Assembly: GCA_026416055.1 (NCBI GenBank)
Contig: JAOAFX010000006.1
Coordinates: forward strand, 1-45,537
Source: Caldifarciminota bacterium
Lineage (GTDB): Bacteria > Hydrothermota > Tepidihabitantia > SM23-42 > JAOAFX01
Length of the DNA stretch: 45,537 nucleotides
Reading direction: 5' to 3'
How positions within the stretch are numbered: the first letter of the stretch is position 1; each line of letters begins with the position of its first letter. Made by a program: the position numbers and the translations under genes. The notes under the pieces were generated by a model. It was not told the origin of the DNA and made no database searches. It worked only from the letters and a program-made list of their open reading frames with translations. Shown piece after piece: positions 8,375 to 15,869 of this stretch.

Positions 8375-9280
8375 ATGAAAAGAGATTTAACTTCAATATT
8401 CGATCTGACGAAAGATGAAATTTATGAAATATTTGAACTGACAAAAGATTTGAAAGAAAAACAGAAAAAAGGTATTGAGCATAAGTTATTGAAAGATAAA
8501 ACCCTTGCCATGGTCTTTGAAAAGCCATCATTAAGGACAAGGGTGACTTTTGAGACCGGAATGACCCAGCTCGGCGGGCATGCAATATATCTTGCACCTG
8601 CTGATATCCAGATGGGAAAAAGGGAATCAGTTAAAGATGTAGCAAAAAACCTTTCACGCTGGGTTGATATCATAATGGCAAGGGTGTTCAGTCATAGTAC
8701 AATTAAAGAACTGGCAGAGAATGCCGATGTGCCGGTAATCAATGGTTTATGTGACCTCGAACACCCCTGCCAGATATTGTGCGACCTTTTCACAATAATT
8801 GAGAAAAAAGGTACACTTGAGAAAGTCACGATCGCATTTGTGGGTGATGGAAACAATGTTTGCAATTCTTTCATCGCTGCATCCGCGCGCCTCGGTTTCA
8901 AACTCCATGTTGCCACTCCGGTCGATTATCAACCGAACAAAGAATATATGGCGCAGGCAAAGAATTTATACTGGACAGATAAACCCGAAGCAGCAATTCG
9001 TGATGCAGATGTGATATACACCGATGTCTGGGCATCAATGGGGCAGGAGGCCGAAGCCGAATTGCGCAAGAGGATATTTCGTCCATTTCAGATAAATAGT
9101 GAACTTTTGAAAAATGCAAATAAAAAAGATTACGTCATAATGCATTGTCTCCCCGCGCATCGTGGAGAAGAAATTACTGATGAGGTACTTGACGGGCCAC
9201 ATTCCATCGTTTTTGACCAGGCTGAAAATCGACTCCATATTCAGAAAGGGATAATGGTATTTTTATGCAAAAATTCTTAA
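8375..9280 (+). CDS. argF: Ornithine carbamoyltransferase
   Basis: A 301-residue cytosolic enzyme joining carbamoyl phosphate to ornithine to give citrulline in arginine synthesis. The carbamoyl-phosphate loop reads SLRTR (Ser52-Arg56). The second motif HPCQ lies at 130-133, DVWASMG near 217-223, and the ornithine-binding HCLPAHRG at 257-264. These, with the length, separate it from aspartate carbamoyltransferase. It has its own promoter and ribosome site. Its 3' end overlaps the YbbR gene by 16 bases, so the two are probably co-transcribed. No other arginine genes lie in this window. Two decayed look-alikes of its first codons lie upstream. Confidence 0.97.
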   Translation: MKRDLTSIFDLTKDEIYEIFELTKDLKEKQKKGIEHKLLKDKTLAMVFEKPSLRTRVTFETGMTQLGGHAIYLAPADIQMGKRESVKDVAKNLSRWVDIIMARVFSHSTIKELAENADVPVINGLCDLEHPCQILCDLFTIIEKKGTLEKVTIAFVGDGNNVCNSFIAASARLGFKLHVATPVDYQPNKEYMAQAKNLYWTDKPEAAIRDADVIYTDVWASMGQEAEAELRKRIFRPFQINSELLKNANKKDYVIMHCLPAHRGEEITDEVLDGPHSIVFDQAENRLHIQKGIMVFLCKNS

Positions 9281-10179
9281 AAATTTTTTTGAATCTTTTT
9301 ACTACCGACCCGGTGCGAAAAATCTTCGCGCTGGGTCTAGCATTCGGTCTGTGGCTTTTTGTCGCCATAGATGGTACTTACAATTACGGGCGTGAAATTT
9401 CTGTAAATTATGTCAACCTTCCAGAACACTATGTGCTGGTGGACTCCGTTGCCCGGCTGAGTGTAGTTTTTACCGGCAAAGGCAAAAATCTCATAGGGCT
9501 CTGGGCGTCTCCACCACGGGCGTTGTGTAATCTCAGCGAGGTAGTGCCTGGACGGAATGTTTTCTCTACCCGGGATTTGATAATACCAGTGAAGGATGTT
9601 TCAATAAATTTTGAAGCAAAGTTTATAACTGTTACAGTCGACGAGAGGGTAACGAAGTATATCAGACCCGTGATTCCAGTTGAAGGTAATCCGAAGAACG
9701 GCTATGCAATTCTGGCGATAGAAATTATTGATACCGTAAAGATAGATGGACCAAAGGAAATTTTGCGGGGTCTCAAAGAAATTACTACAGAATCATTGAG
9801 TGTCTCTAATCGTTCTGCATCTTTTGAGAAGAATTTAAAGATAAAAATCCTGAGCGAATTGATAAAAGTCTTTCCGGAAAATATCCGGGTAAAGGTGATT
9901 ATTGATTCGGTTGCCAAAGCTACTTTCACTGGAATTCCGCTGAATATTTTAAAAAATACCAATCAAAGGATAAGGATGGCCCATGCCCATATTGATACGC
10001 TTATCGTTTCAGGCGCAGCAGGGCGGATTCAAAAATTAACCAGAGATGAAATCGATGCTGTGATAAAAGTTTCTGACCTCGTGCCCGGTGAGTATCTGCT
10101 TTCACCAGAAATAATCCTTCCTGATTTCATCAATCTTAATGAAATAAAACCCCAACAGATCCGCGTCACTGTCTATTAG
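9265..10179 (+). CDS. YbbR-domain membrane-anchored protein
   Basis: A 304-residue protein with one N-terminal membrane helix (IFALGLAFGLWLFVAID, about residues 18-35) and an extracytoplasmic part made of YbbR-like repeats (VNYVNLPEHYVLV, PVIPVEGNPKNGYAI, DGPKEILRGLKEI). In many bacteria the YbbR protein CdaR partners with the diadenylate cyclase CdaA, but no cyclase gene is next to this one. The start at 9265 lies inside the argF 3' end (16-base overlap), indicating translational coupling. It converges with the BatA-like gene; the stop codons almost touch. The cellular role remains open. Confidence 0.8.
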   Translation: MQKFLKIFLNLFTTDPVRKIFALGLAFGLWLFVAIDGTYNYGREISVNYVNLPEHYVLVDSVARLSVVFTGKGKNLIGLWASPPRALCNLSEVVPGRNVFSTRDLIIPVKDVSINFEAKFITVTVDERVTKYIRPVIPVEGNPKNGYAILAIEIIDTVKIDGPKEILRGLKEITTESLSVSNRSASFEKNLKIKILSELIKVFPENIRVKVIIDSVAKATFTGIPLNILKNTNQRIRMAHAHIDTLIVSGAAGRIQKLTRDEIDAVIKVSDLVPGEYLLSPEIILPDFINLNEIKPQQIRVTVY

Positions 10180-11976
10180 TTATATCAGCAAAAGTATTAT
10201 TTCTATAATCAGGGCAAACAACGCCATAATTAAAAATATGTTTGTAAGGTCGGTTGTCCTGCCCTGGGTTTCAAAATCTATTAATTTTATACCCATTTCT
10301 TTAGCCATTTTTGGTGTTATCGGAGCAAGATTACTCTCCACCGGTTCAACATTCACACCAATAGTATCATTTCCAATATTATAAAATCCGGGCTTCTGGG
10401 GTATAACCGATTTATCCCCGGCAATAAGATAAGAATTCCTTTCGAGTTCATCAACTCTGTACTCCCGGTCGATATCATCATTTATCAGGCCATAAATACA
10501 GGAATGGAGAATGGGTATGAAATTGGGATTATAGATAATGTCGGTGTTGCTCTCTTTAAATGTCGTGGCAAAGACCATAATGTTATTACGAGTGATCAAG
10601 AATGGAAGATTATTATCAAGACTTATGAGCACACGTGACTTAGGCTTCATTTTCCATAATCTGAATACCTTTATCCCTTTCCATCCAGTTATGGTAGCCA
10701 ATTGCGAAAATGGTGGAAAATCGCCATCAATCCATTTGATACTTGTATAACCTTCAAGGTCCAGCCAGTCTTCTATTTCAACTTCCTCAGCAAGCAGGCT
10801 CTTTAATCCTGGTCCGAGCGTCGTTTCCGGAAATACAATCAATCCGGTCCCTTGTCGGGAAAGAAAATTCTGTAATTTCAAAAACTCAAAATCGGTTATC
10901 TCCTCCACGCCATTGAGGATTACGATATGGTATTCTGAAAGATTAGAATTTTTTATACTTGTGGTGAGATCAATGCCCAGAGGCATCCTAACCCTTTCCG
11001 ATGGTGCGAGTGCTTTTTTGATATACCTGGCATCCCCTACGATCAAAATCTTTATTGCTCCAGGCAGGGATTTTGAAAAGTAATATTCATTATCCCAGGG
11101 GAGACTATCCGGATTGACCCTGATAATACCTCTACGGATATACACAGGCAATGTAAAGAAAGCGATCGCATCTCCGTGAGCAGGTATTGCCAATTCTTGT
11201 TCCTGGTAGTGATCACGCGCCTCAAGTTCAATTTTGCCTGTGAAAGGCCTTGCACTGTAATTTTTCAGTTTCGTTTTGAGTGTATAACCACCCTGAATGA
11301 TGCCGGGATATTCCTTCAATGATACATTTTCAATCGCCACATTGCTACCTGTGGGAATGGGTATCCAGTAAAAGTCATTCACAATTGTAAGGTCTTTAAA
11401 ATTTATCTTCTGTCCATCACCGATGTAAACAAATTCTTTAGGTAGCGATGTCTTCTCTTTTAGGAATTTATCGTAAATCGGTTTCAATGAACCGGATTTA
11501 AAAGTCAACCTTATATCTTTGAGTTTATGGTACGCAGTTTTCTGGTTGACCCATAATGGTTTATAATCTTCTGATAAACAGAGTGGTGTTATATAAAAAA
11601 GGCTTTTTGGAGAGTAGCTGGCTATTAACTTTTCTGCTTTTTTCAGGGCATCGGCGAAATTCAGGCCATAATGCATGCTGAAGGAATTGTCAATCACAAG
11701 GTATATTGATGCAAGTCTATTTCCGGAGAATAGTCTTCCCTGGTATTGAGGTCGTGCCAGTGCAAGGAAGATTGAAGCAATCAGAATACAACGGACGATT
11801 AGAATTATTATCTCTTTCAAGCGCAGCCATCTCAATCTATGGGCTTCTACATTTTTCAAGAATGAAAGTGATGAAAAATATATTTTTTTTAAGTCTTTTT
11901 TGAAGAGAAGATGGATGATTATCGGAGCAGCAATCAGTGAGATACCCCACAGATAAACGGGATTGAGGAATTTCAT
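10180..11976 (-). CDS. BatA-like membrane protein with von Willebrand A domain
   Basis: A 598-residue protein with the family N-terminus (MKFLNPVYLWGISLIAAPII, then a second helix near 55-75 ending ALARPQ), a VWA-like domain whose metal site reads DNSFSM near residue 95, a long beta-rich middle part, and a C-terminal membrane helix (IFLIMALFALIIEIILLLI). It belongs with the BatA/aerotolerance-type proteins encoded beside DUF58 and MoxR ATPase genes. The start overlaps the end of the DUF58 gene by four bases, so the two are one operon. Such clusters are thought to assist envelope or metalloprotein assembly. No MoxR ATPase is present here. Confidence 0.82.
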   Translation of the reverse strand: MKFLNPVYLWGISLIAAPIIIHLLFKKDLKKIYFSSLSFLKNVEAHRLRWLRLKEIIILIVRCILIASIFLALARPQYQGRLFSGNRLASIYLVIDNSFSMHYGLNFADALKKAEKLIASYSPKSLFYITPLCLSEDYKPLWVNQKTAYHKLKDIRLTFKSGSLKPIYDKFLKEKTSLPKEFVYIGDGQKINFKDLTIVNDFYWIPIPTGSNVAIENVSLKEYPGIIQGGYTLKTKLKNYSARPFTGKIELEARDHYQEQELAIPAHGDAIAFFTLPVYIRRGIIRVNPDSLPWDNEYYFSKSLPGAIKILIVGDARYIKKALAPSERVRMPLGIDLTTSIKNSNLSEYHIVILNGVEEITDFEFLKLQNFLSRQGTGLIVFPETTLGPGLKSLLAEEVEIEDWLDLEGYTSIKWIDGDFPPFSQLATITGWKGIKVFRLWKMKPKSRVLISLDNNLPFLITRNNIMVFATTFKESNTDIIYNPNFIPILHSCIYGLINDDIDREYRVDELERNSYLIAGDKSVIPQKPGFYNIGNDTIGVNVEPVESNLAPITPKMAKEMGIKLIDFETQGRTTDLTNIFLIMALFALIIEIILLLI

Positions 11977-12863
11977 AAAAGTCTCTGCCTTTTCTGAAGA
12001 AAGAAGAATAAAGCACGGTCATAATCTTCCGAGGTATTTATCAACTCATAATCAATGTGTGCTTCCAGCATTTTCTGTTGATAGTAATTCAAAAATTCTC
12101 TAAACTTTTTCTGGTAAGAATTTCTGATTGCCCGTGGTTCCACTATGAGCTGGTCATTATTCTCCATATCCTGGAATAACGCTGCTTCCACAAAAGGGAA
12201 TGTATATTCATCCGGGTCAATAATCTGGAAGACAATCATTTCGTGCTTCTTTGCCCTGAAGGATTTCAATGACCTCACAACCCTGAGTGGATCATCAAAT
12301 AGATCAGAAAGAAGAATAACCAGCGCCCGTCTCTTTATTTTCTGTCCTAATTCAAATAAAACCCGACCAAGTTCTGTTTCATTACCGGTTCTTACCTCTT
12401 CAATCACTTCGAGGATTCTTGTAAAGTTGTACTTCTTTGCTGAAGGCGGTATAAATTGTCTGATGCCGGTATCGAATGTCATTATACCAACACCATCCCT
12501 TTGTTTGAACAAAAGATAGGCAAGGCAGGCAGCGAGAAATTTTGCATATTCAAGTTTTGTTATCTTTCGGCCATAACCCATTGACCCGCTTTTATCAAGC
12601 AAGATGTACGCCCGGAGGTTTGTTTCTTCCTGATATTCTTTTACATAAAAACGATCATGTCGGCCATAAACTTTCCAGTCAATTAGCTTGATCTCATCGC
12701 CCGGGATATAGGGACGATAGTCTGTAAATTCCTGAGAAAAACCTTTATAAGGACTGTGGTGTAAACCGGTTAAAAATCCTTCCACGACCAGTCTTGCCTT
12801 GAGATCCAGGTTTGAAAGTCGCGCCAGGATTTCCGGGTCAAGATATTTTATTTTGCCTTTCAT
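11973..12863 (-). CDS. DUF58-family protein (VWA-like)
   Basis: About 296 residues. It has the DUF58 hallmarks: LDPEILARLSNLDLKARLVVE at the start, then the core YRPYIPGDEIKLIDWKVYGR, and a VWA metal site LLDKSGSMGYG. It is soluble, with no membrane helix. The frame is open further upstream to 13004, but that part overlaps the epimerase gene and lacks family similarity. ATG 12863 places the protein start where relatives begin and overlaps the epimerase end by 26 bases. It is coupled to the BatA-like gene downstream. Partners in other bacteria are MoxR AAA+ ATPases; none is seen nearby. Confidence 0.87.
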   Translation of the reverse strand: MKGKIKYLDPEILARLSNLDLKARLVVEGFLTGLHHSPYKGFSQEFTDYRPYIPGDEIKLIDWKVYGRHDRFYVKEYQEETNLRAYILLDKSGSMGYGRKITKLEYAKFLAACLAYLLFKQRDGVGIMTFDTGIRQFIPPSAKKYNFTRILEVIEEVRTGNETELGRVLFELGQKIKRRALVILLSDLFDDPLRVVRSLKSFRAKKHEMIVFQIIDPDEYTFPFVEAALFQDMENNDQLIVEPRAIRNSYQKKFREFLNYYQQKMLEAHIDYELINTSEDYDRALFFFLQKRQRLL

Positions 12864-13770
12864 TATAAAAGTATTCGTAAGTGAGTCTAATCCCCTCCAC
12901 CAACGGAACCCGGGGTTTCCAGTTGAGATACTTTTCTGCCTTTGAAAAATCAAGGACATTTTTAAATACTTCACCAGGAATCGGTGCCCGGTGTTGATGT
13001 TCAATCGGCTGATTCAATATTTTGCCTAAAATTTCAAGTAAATCGTTAACACTCGTCTCAACGCCAGTCCCGATATTAAAACAATCGGAATGCGAATCCA
13101 GGGCAAGGAGATTTGCCCTTACTACATCACCAACATAAACATAATCCCTTATCTGGTTGCCATCACCATTTATGAAACATATTTTGTTTTCAAGTATATT
13201 ATTAATAAATATTGAAATGACCCCTGCTTCACTCTTTGAAATTTGCCTCGGGCCATACACATTGCTATAGCGAAGGATGACATAATCAAAGCTGTATAAC
13301 CGGGCAAAGACATTTACATAATTCTCTACAGTCAGTTTTGCTACACCATAAGGTGATAGTGGTTCTGGTTTAAAGTCCTCAGTTATCGGGAATACTTTGG
13401 GTTCGCCATATATTGCTCCACCACTTGAGGCAAAAATAAATCTTTTCACTTTATATTTTGCAGAAAGTCTAAGGAGATTTAAAGAACCGATGATATTGAC
13501 ATTTGCATCAAGGATTGGGTCTTCCAGTGAATAACGGACGTTTATCTGTGCGGCATGGTGATTGACAACATCAAATTTGAACTCTTTAAAAATATCTTCA
13601 ATCTCTGGACCGGTTATGTCCTGTTTTATAAATATTGCATTTGTATTAACATTTTTGATATCACCGGTCGAGAGATTGTCAATTATTACCACGGTATGAC
13701 CTTCTTTAATATAGGCGTCGGCAATATGCGAGCCGATGAACCCCGCGCCACCGGTGACGAGTATTTTCAT
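12838..13770 (-). CDS. NAD-dependent sugar-nucleotide epimerase/dehydratase (GalE-like)
   Basis: A 310-residue extended short-chain dehydrogenase. The Rossmann motif GGAGFIGSH is at residues 7-15, the catalytic Ser in FASSGGAIYGEP, and the Tyr/Lys pair in SPYGVAKLTVEN (Tyr141, Lys145). The substrate is probably UDP-glucose or a related UDP-sugar for surface polysaccharides; the family cannot be resolved further by eye. ATG 13770 lies five bases after a TATAAT box, so the transcript is probably leaderless. It heads an operon with DUF58 and BatA-like genes, an unusual partner for an epimerase. Confidence 0.9.
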   Translation of the reverse strand: MKILVTGGAGFIGSHIADAYIKEGHTVVIIDNLSTGDIKNVNTNAIFIKQDITGPEIEDIFKEFKFDVVNHHAAQINVRYSLEDPILDANVNIIGSLNLLRLSAKYKVKRFIFASSGGAIYGEPKVFPITEDFKPEPLSPYGVAKLTVENYVNVFARLYSFDYVILRYSNVYGPRQISKSEAGVISIFINNILENKICFINGDGNQIRDYVYVGDVVRANLLALDSHSDCFNIGTGVETSVNDLLEILGKILNQPIEHQHRAPIPGEVFKNVLDFSKAEKYLNWKPRVPLVEGIRLTYEYFYNERQNKIS

Positions 13771-13775
13771 GAATT

Positions 13776-13804
13776 ATTATACTTAGCAGTGGAATTCAAG
13801 TCAA
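13776..13804 (-). promoter_or_regulatory. Predicted leaderless promoter of the epimerase operon
   Basis: Minus strand TTGACT (13804-13799), 17-base spacer, TATAAT (13781-13776). Only five bases separate the -10 box from ATG 13770, so transcription should begin at or next to the start codon. Confidence 0.85.
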
Positions 13805-13842
13805 TAAGAATCCACAAAGATTGATGATTTGGCATTTAAAAA

Positions 13843-15132
13843 CTATTTCAATAGAAGGATAAGCAAAAGTAAAATGGCGATACTCCCGAGAATAATACTC
13901 ATAATAAGAATGAATTTATTCATTTTTTTTATCTGGGCATCTTGATTTAGAAAGTATTTTAATAGACTTTCATTTATGGTCTGAATGCCAATCTTGGTCT
14001 CGCCGCTAACTTTTAACAGCGAGGCACTCATCTGGCAATTCTCTTCAACTTTGTTACAAATATTCTGACTCATTCTCTCATAACAAAAGGTGAGACCACG
14101 AAGGTCTTCAAGCATCCGGTTTATTGAAGATCCAATCTGCCCACCAATATCATTCAAACTTCCTGAAATTCTCTCAACGATGGCTCTCTGACTTTCATTC
14201 ATACCGCTTACTGCATTCCTGAGGTTGTTAAGAATTTTTACAAGTTCATCCACATTAGCTCTGGTTCCTTCCCGCAATTCACCAATCGTTTTTTTTAGAT
14301 TTTCTAAATCGGTATTTAAAGTTTTATGCAAAAGGTTGATTGCTTCCTTCTGTTGCTGGGAGAAAAGGGTTAAAGACTTATCAATTGCCACCACCACTTC
14401 ATCCATTCTCATTGCCCGTCGTAATTCACCAGCAACCCTTTCGATTTCTTCTGTTAATCTCTCCAGACGATTCAGTGAATCAACATCAATCAATTTCGCG
14501 CCGGACGAAAGAGAAACTGTATCTTTAAAATCCTCCTGCGCCGTAACCGGCTGCAATTCAAGTTCCACAATACTCGATTCAGGAATTCCTTCCTCATTAG
14601 ATACTTCCCCTTCTGGTTTCGCCTCTTCCTTTTTCTTTTCACCTGTCTTATCATAAATCGCAGCCATTTTACTGGCCACGCTTGCATCACTCAATTTGAG
14701 CTTTTTTAAAAGTTCCATTGCCCTTGCCACTTCTTTTTTATTCCCTGCAGCCATCTGTCTTTCTATATAAGAGAAAAGATACATTGCCGCATCGCCTTTT
14801 TCATCAAGATCAATTAGCAATTCAGCAATCGTAAAATTTATCTCAGTATTACTCGGGTCATACCGCAGGATTTTTTTACAAAGGGCAAGTGCATTCCTTA
14901 AATAATTTTCGGTTTTAAATGCCCGGATACCGTTCTGAAATGCATTAATTGCATCCTTTGTGCGATTCAATTTCAGATACAGATCACCGAGCCTGTTGTA
15001 AAGATTGCCATCACCGGGATTTAATCTTACTGCCTTCTCAAGGAGATTTATCGCCTCTTTATACTTTCCCTGAAGTTCAAGGTTTATGCTATTTTTCAAT
15101 AGTTCTTTTATTTCTTCCTGTCTTTTTTCCAT
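13843..15132 (-). CDS. TPR and coiled-coil protein with C-terminal membrane anchor
   Basis: A 429-residue protein. Residues 5-165 contain about four tetratricopeptide repeats (YKEAINLLEKAVRLNPGDGN, LYNRLGDLYLKLNRTKDAIN). A low-complexity acidic linker follows (about 165-220), then long helices like a methyl-accepting or tail-fibre coiled coil (220-395), and a C-terminal membrane helix (FILIMSIILGSIAILLLLILLLK starts near 406). It is probably a tail-anchored scaffold. No enzyme motif is seen. ATG 15132 lies 13 bases after a TATAAT box and has no ribosome site. The gene stands alone between the epimerase promoter and the cspA terminator. Confidence 0.8.
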   Translation of the reverse strand: MEKRQEEIKELLKNSINLELQGKYKEAINLLEKAVRLNPGDGNLYNRLGDLYLKLNRTKDAINAFQNGIRAFKTENYLRNALALCKKILRYDPSNTEINFTIAELLIDLDEKGDAAMYLFSYIERQMAAGNKKEVARAMELLKKLKLSDASVASKMAAIYDKTGEKKKEEAKPEGEVSNEEGIPESSIVELELQPVTAQEDFKDTVSLSSGAKLIDVDSLNRLERLTEEIERVAGELRRAMRMDEVVVAIDKSLTLFSQQQKEAINLLHKTLNTDLENLKKTIGELREGTRANVDELVKILNNLRNAVSGMNESQRAIVERISGSLNDIGGQIGSSINRMLEDLRGLTFCYERMSQNICNKVEENCQMSASLLKVSGETKIGIQTINESLLKYFLNQDAQIKKMNKFILIMSIILGSIAILLLLILLLK

Positions 15133-15145
15133 GGCATTGTTATCT

Positions 15146-15173
15146 ATTATAAAAAGCAGAGCCTGGTTGTCCA
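15146..15173 (-). promoter_or_regulatory. Predicted promoter of the TPR gene, inside the cspA terminator
   Basis: Minus strand TGGACA (15173-15168), 16-base spacer, TATAAT (15151-15146). The -35 box forms the loop and inner stem of the cspA terminator hairpin, and the -10 box lies in its T-tract. Transcription would start near 15139, giving a leader of about seven bases. Confidence 0.65.
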
Positions 15174-15184
15174 GGCTCTGCTTT
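15147..15184 (-). terminator. Intrinsic terminator of the cold-shock gene
   Basis: A 14-bp perfect stem (15153-15166 with 15171-15184, arm AAAGCAGAGCCTGG) closes a four-base loop. On the minus strand it is followed by TTTTTATAA. It begins 16 bases after the cspA-like stop. Confidence 0.92.
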
Positions 15185-15200
15185 GGATTCTATGAATCCA

Positions 15201-15413
15201 TTATTCGTTTCTTGCGCGTTCGACTTTAATTGCCTTGTCTCCTTTCGGAGTCTGGGTTATTTCAAACTTAACTCGTTCGCCTTCTCTAAGGACCCGATAA
15301 CCTTCGCCCACTATATCCTGATAATGGACAAATACATCACCGGTTCCGTCTTCTTTCTCAATGAAACCATAACCCTTCTTACCGTCGAACCATTTCACTT
15401 TTCCGTAGACCAA
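15201..15413 (-). CDS. Cold-shock domain protein
   Basis: A 70-residue single cold-shock domain: GKVKWFDGKKGYGFIEKE (RNP1 = KGYGFI) and DVFVHYQDI (RNP2 = VFVHY). Such proteins bind single-stranded RNA and DNA and melt RNA structure. The start codon is TTG at 15413-15411, fixed by a strong GGAGGA just upstream and by the family N-terminus; no ATG is available. The transcript has its own promoter, a leader of about 60 bases, and a strong terminator, so it is monocistronic. A leader of this length, with a short hairpin, could allow regulation, but none is shown. Confidence 0.96.
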   Translation of the reverse strand: MVYGKVKWFDGKKGYGFIEKEDGTGDVFVHYQDIVGEGYRVLREGERVKFEITQTPKGDKAIKVERARNE

Positions 15414-15481
15414 ATTTCCTCCTTTCAGCCTTTATCGCCCTGAAGTTCATAAGGGCAACCTCTACGGTCAAAGCTAAGTAT

Positions 15482-15509
15482 ATTATACCCAGAATTGAGC
15501 AATTGTCAA
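15482..15509 (-). promoter_or_regulatory. Predicted promoter of the cold-shock gene
   Basis: Minus strand TTGACA (15509-15504), 16-base spacer, TATAAT (15487-15482), a consensus match at both boxes. The leader to TTG 15413 is about 60 bases and contains a five-bp hairpin (arms at 15437-15441 and 15452-15456). Confidence 0.9.
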
Positions 15510-15590
15510 TAAGCTGATGCAAACGTAACAGGAATTTGTTATCAATATATGCCCCCTTAGTTAATTAAAGAATCAATCATCAAGTTCAAA

Positions 15591-15614
15591 TGTAGGGCAA
15601 GTTTTAAGTCCTGC
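15591..15614 (+). repeat. 24-bp palindromic repeat family, degenerate copy 3
   Basis: Begins with the consensus head TGTAGGGCAA but the palindromic arms have decayed (GTTTTAAGTCCTGC). Confidence 0.6.
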
Positions 15615-15628
15615 AAACCCAAGCCCAA

Positions 15629-15652
15629 CGTAAGGTAAGGCTTTAGCCTTGC
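15629..15652 (+). repeat. 24-bp palindromic repeat family, copy 4
   Basis: CGTAAGGTAAGG followed by CTTTAGCCTTGC, with the core AAGGCTTTAGCCTT at 15637-15650. It is nearly identical to copy 1 read on the minus strand, 7.4 kb away. Confidence 0.85.
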
Positions 15653-15840
15653 CTTACAGCTCCGGGTGAACAATCTCAAACAAATCTTGAAAGATACGCA
15701 TAGAAAAAGTACGAATAATTTTTTAAAAATCGGTAATAGAATGTTGACGATTATTTTCAGAGAATGGTAAGTAAGAGATACCGAGATATTGAAAAATGTT
15801 TCAGAGCAAGCAAAGAGAATTGATGATATAGAGATCATGG

Positions 15841-15869
15841 GGAGTAAATACTTTGTCCGTATTTACTCC
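15841..15869 (-). terminator. Perfect 11-bp hairpin spanning the stop codon of the Kelch gene
   Basis: GGAGTAAATAC (15841-15851) pairs with GTATTTACTCC (15859-15869) around a seven-base loop. The TAA stop of the Kelch gene (15865-15863) lies inside the first arm as transcribed. No T-tract follows on the minus strand, so it may be a stabilising or processing hairpin more than a classical terminator. Confidence 0.6.

Larger units (their letters stand above)
15510..15840. other. Intergenic gap with repeats, no gene seen
   Basis: Between the cold-shock promoter and the Kelch gene's 3' hairpin there is AT-rich DNA with two copies of the 24-bp repeat family (15591-15614, degenerate, and 15629-15652). 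An open frame on the minus strand (15557-15838) crosses these repeats and looks like chance coding: it lacks a ribosome site and family features. Confidence 0.65.

Noticed and set aside
12864-13004. N-terminal extension of the DUF58 reading frame
   Set aside because: It lies fully inside the epimerase gene and has no similarity to DUF58 N-termini.
15414-15475. Riboswitch in the cspA leader
   Set aside because: The leader is only about 60 bases with one five-bp hairpin; no known riboswitch fold could be recognised.
15557-15838. 93-codon minus-strand frame in the repeat gap
   Set aside because: It crosses two palindromic repeats and has no ribosome site or recognisable domain.
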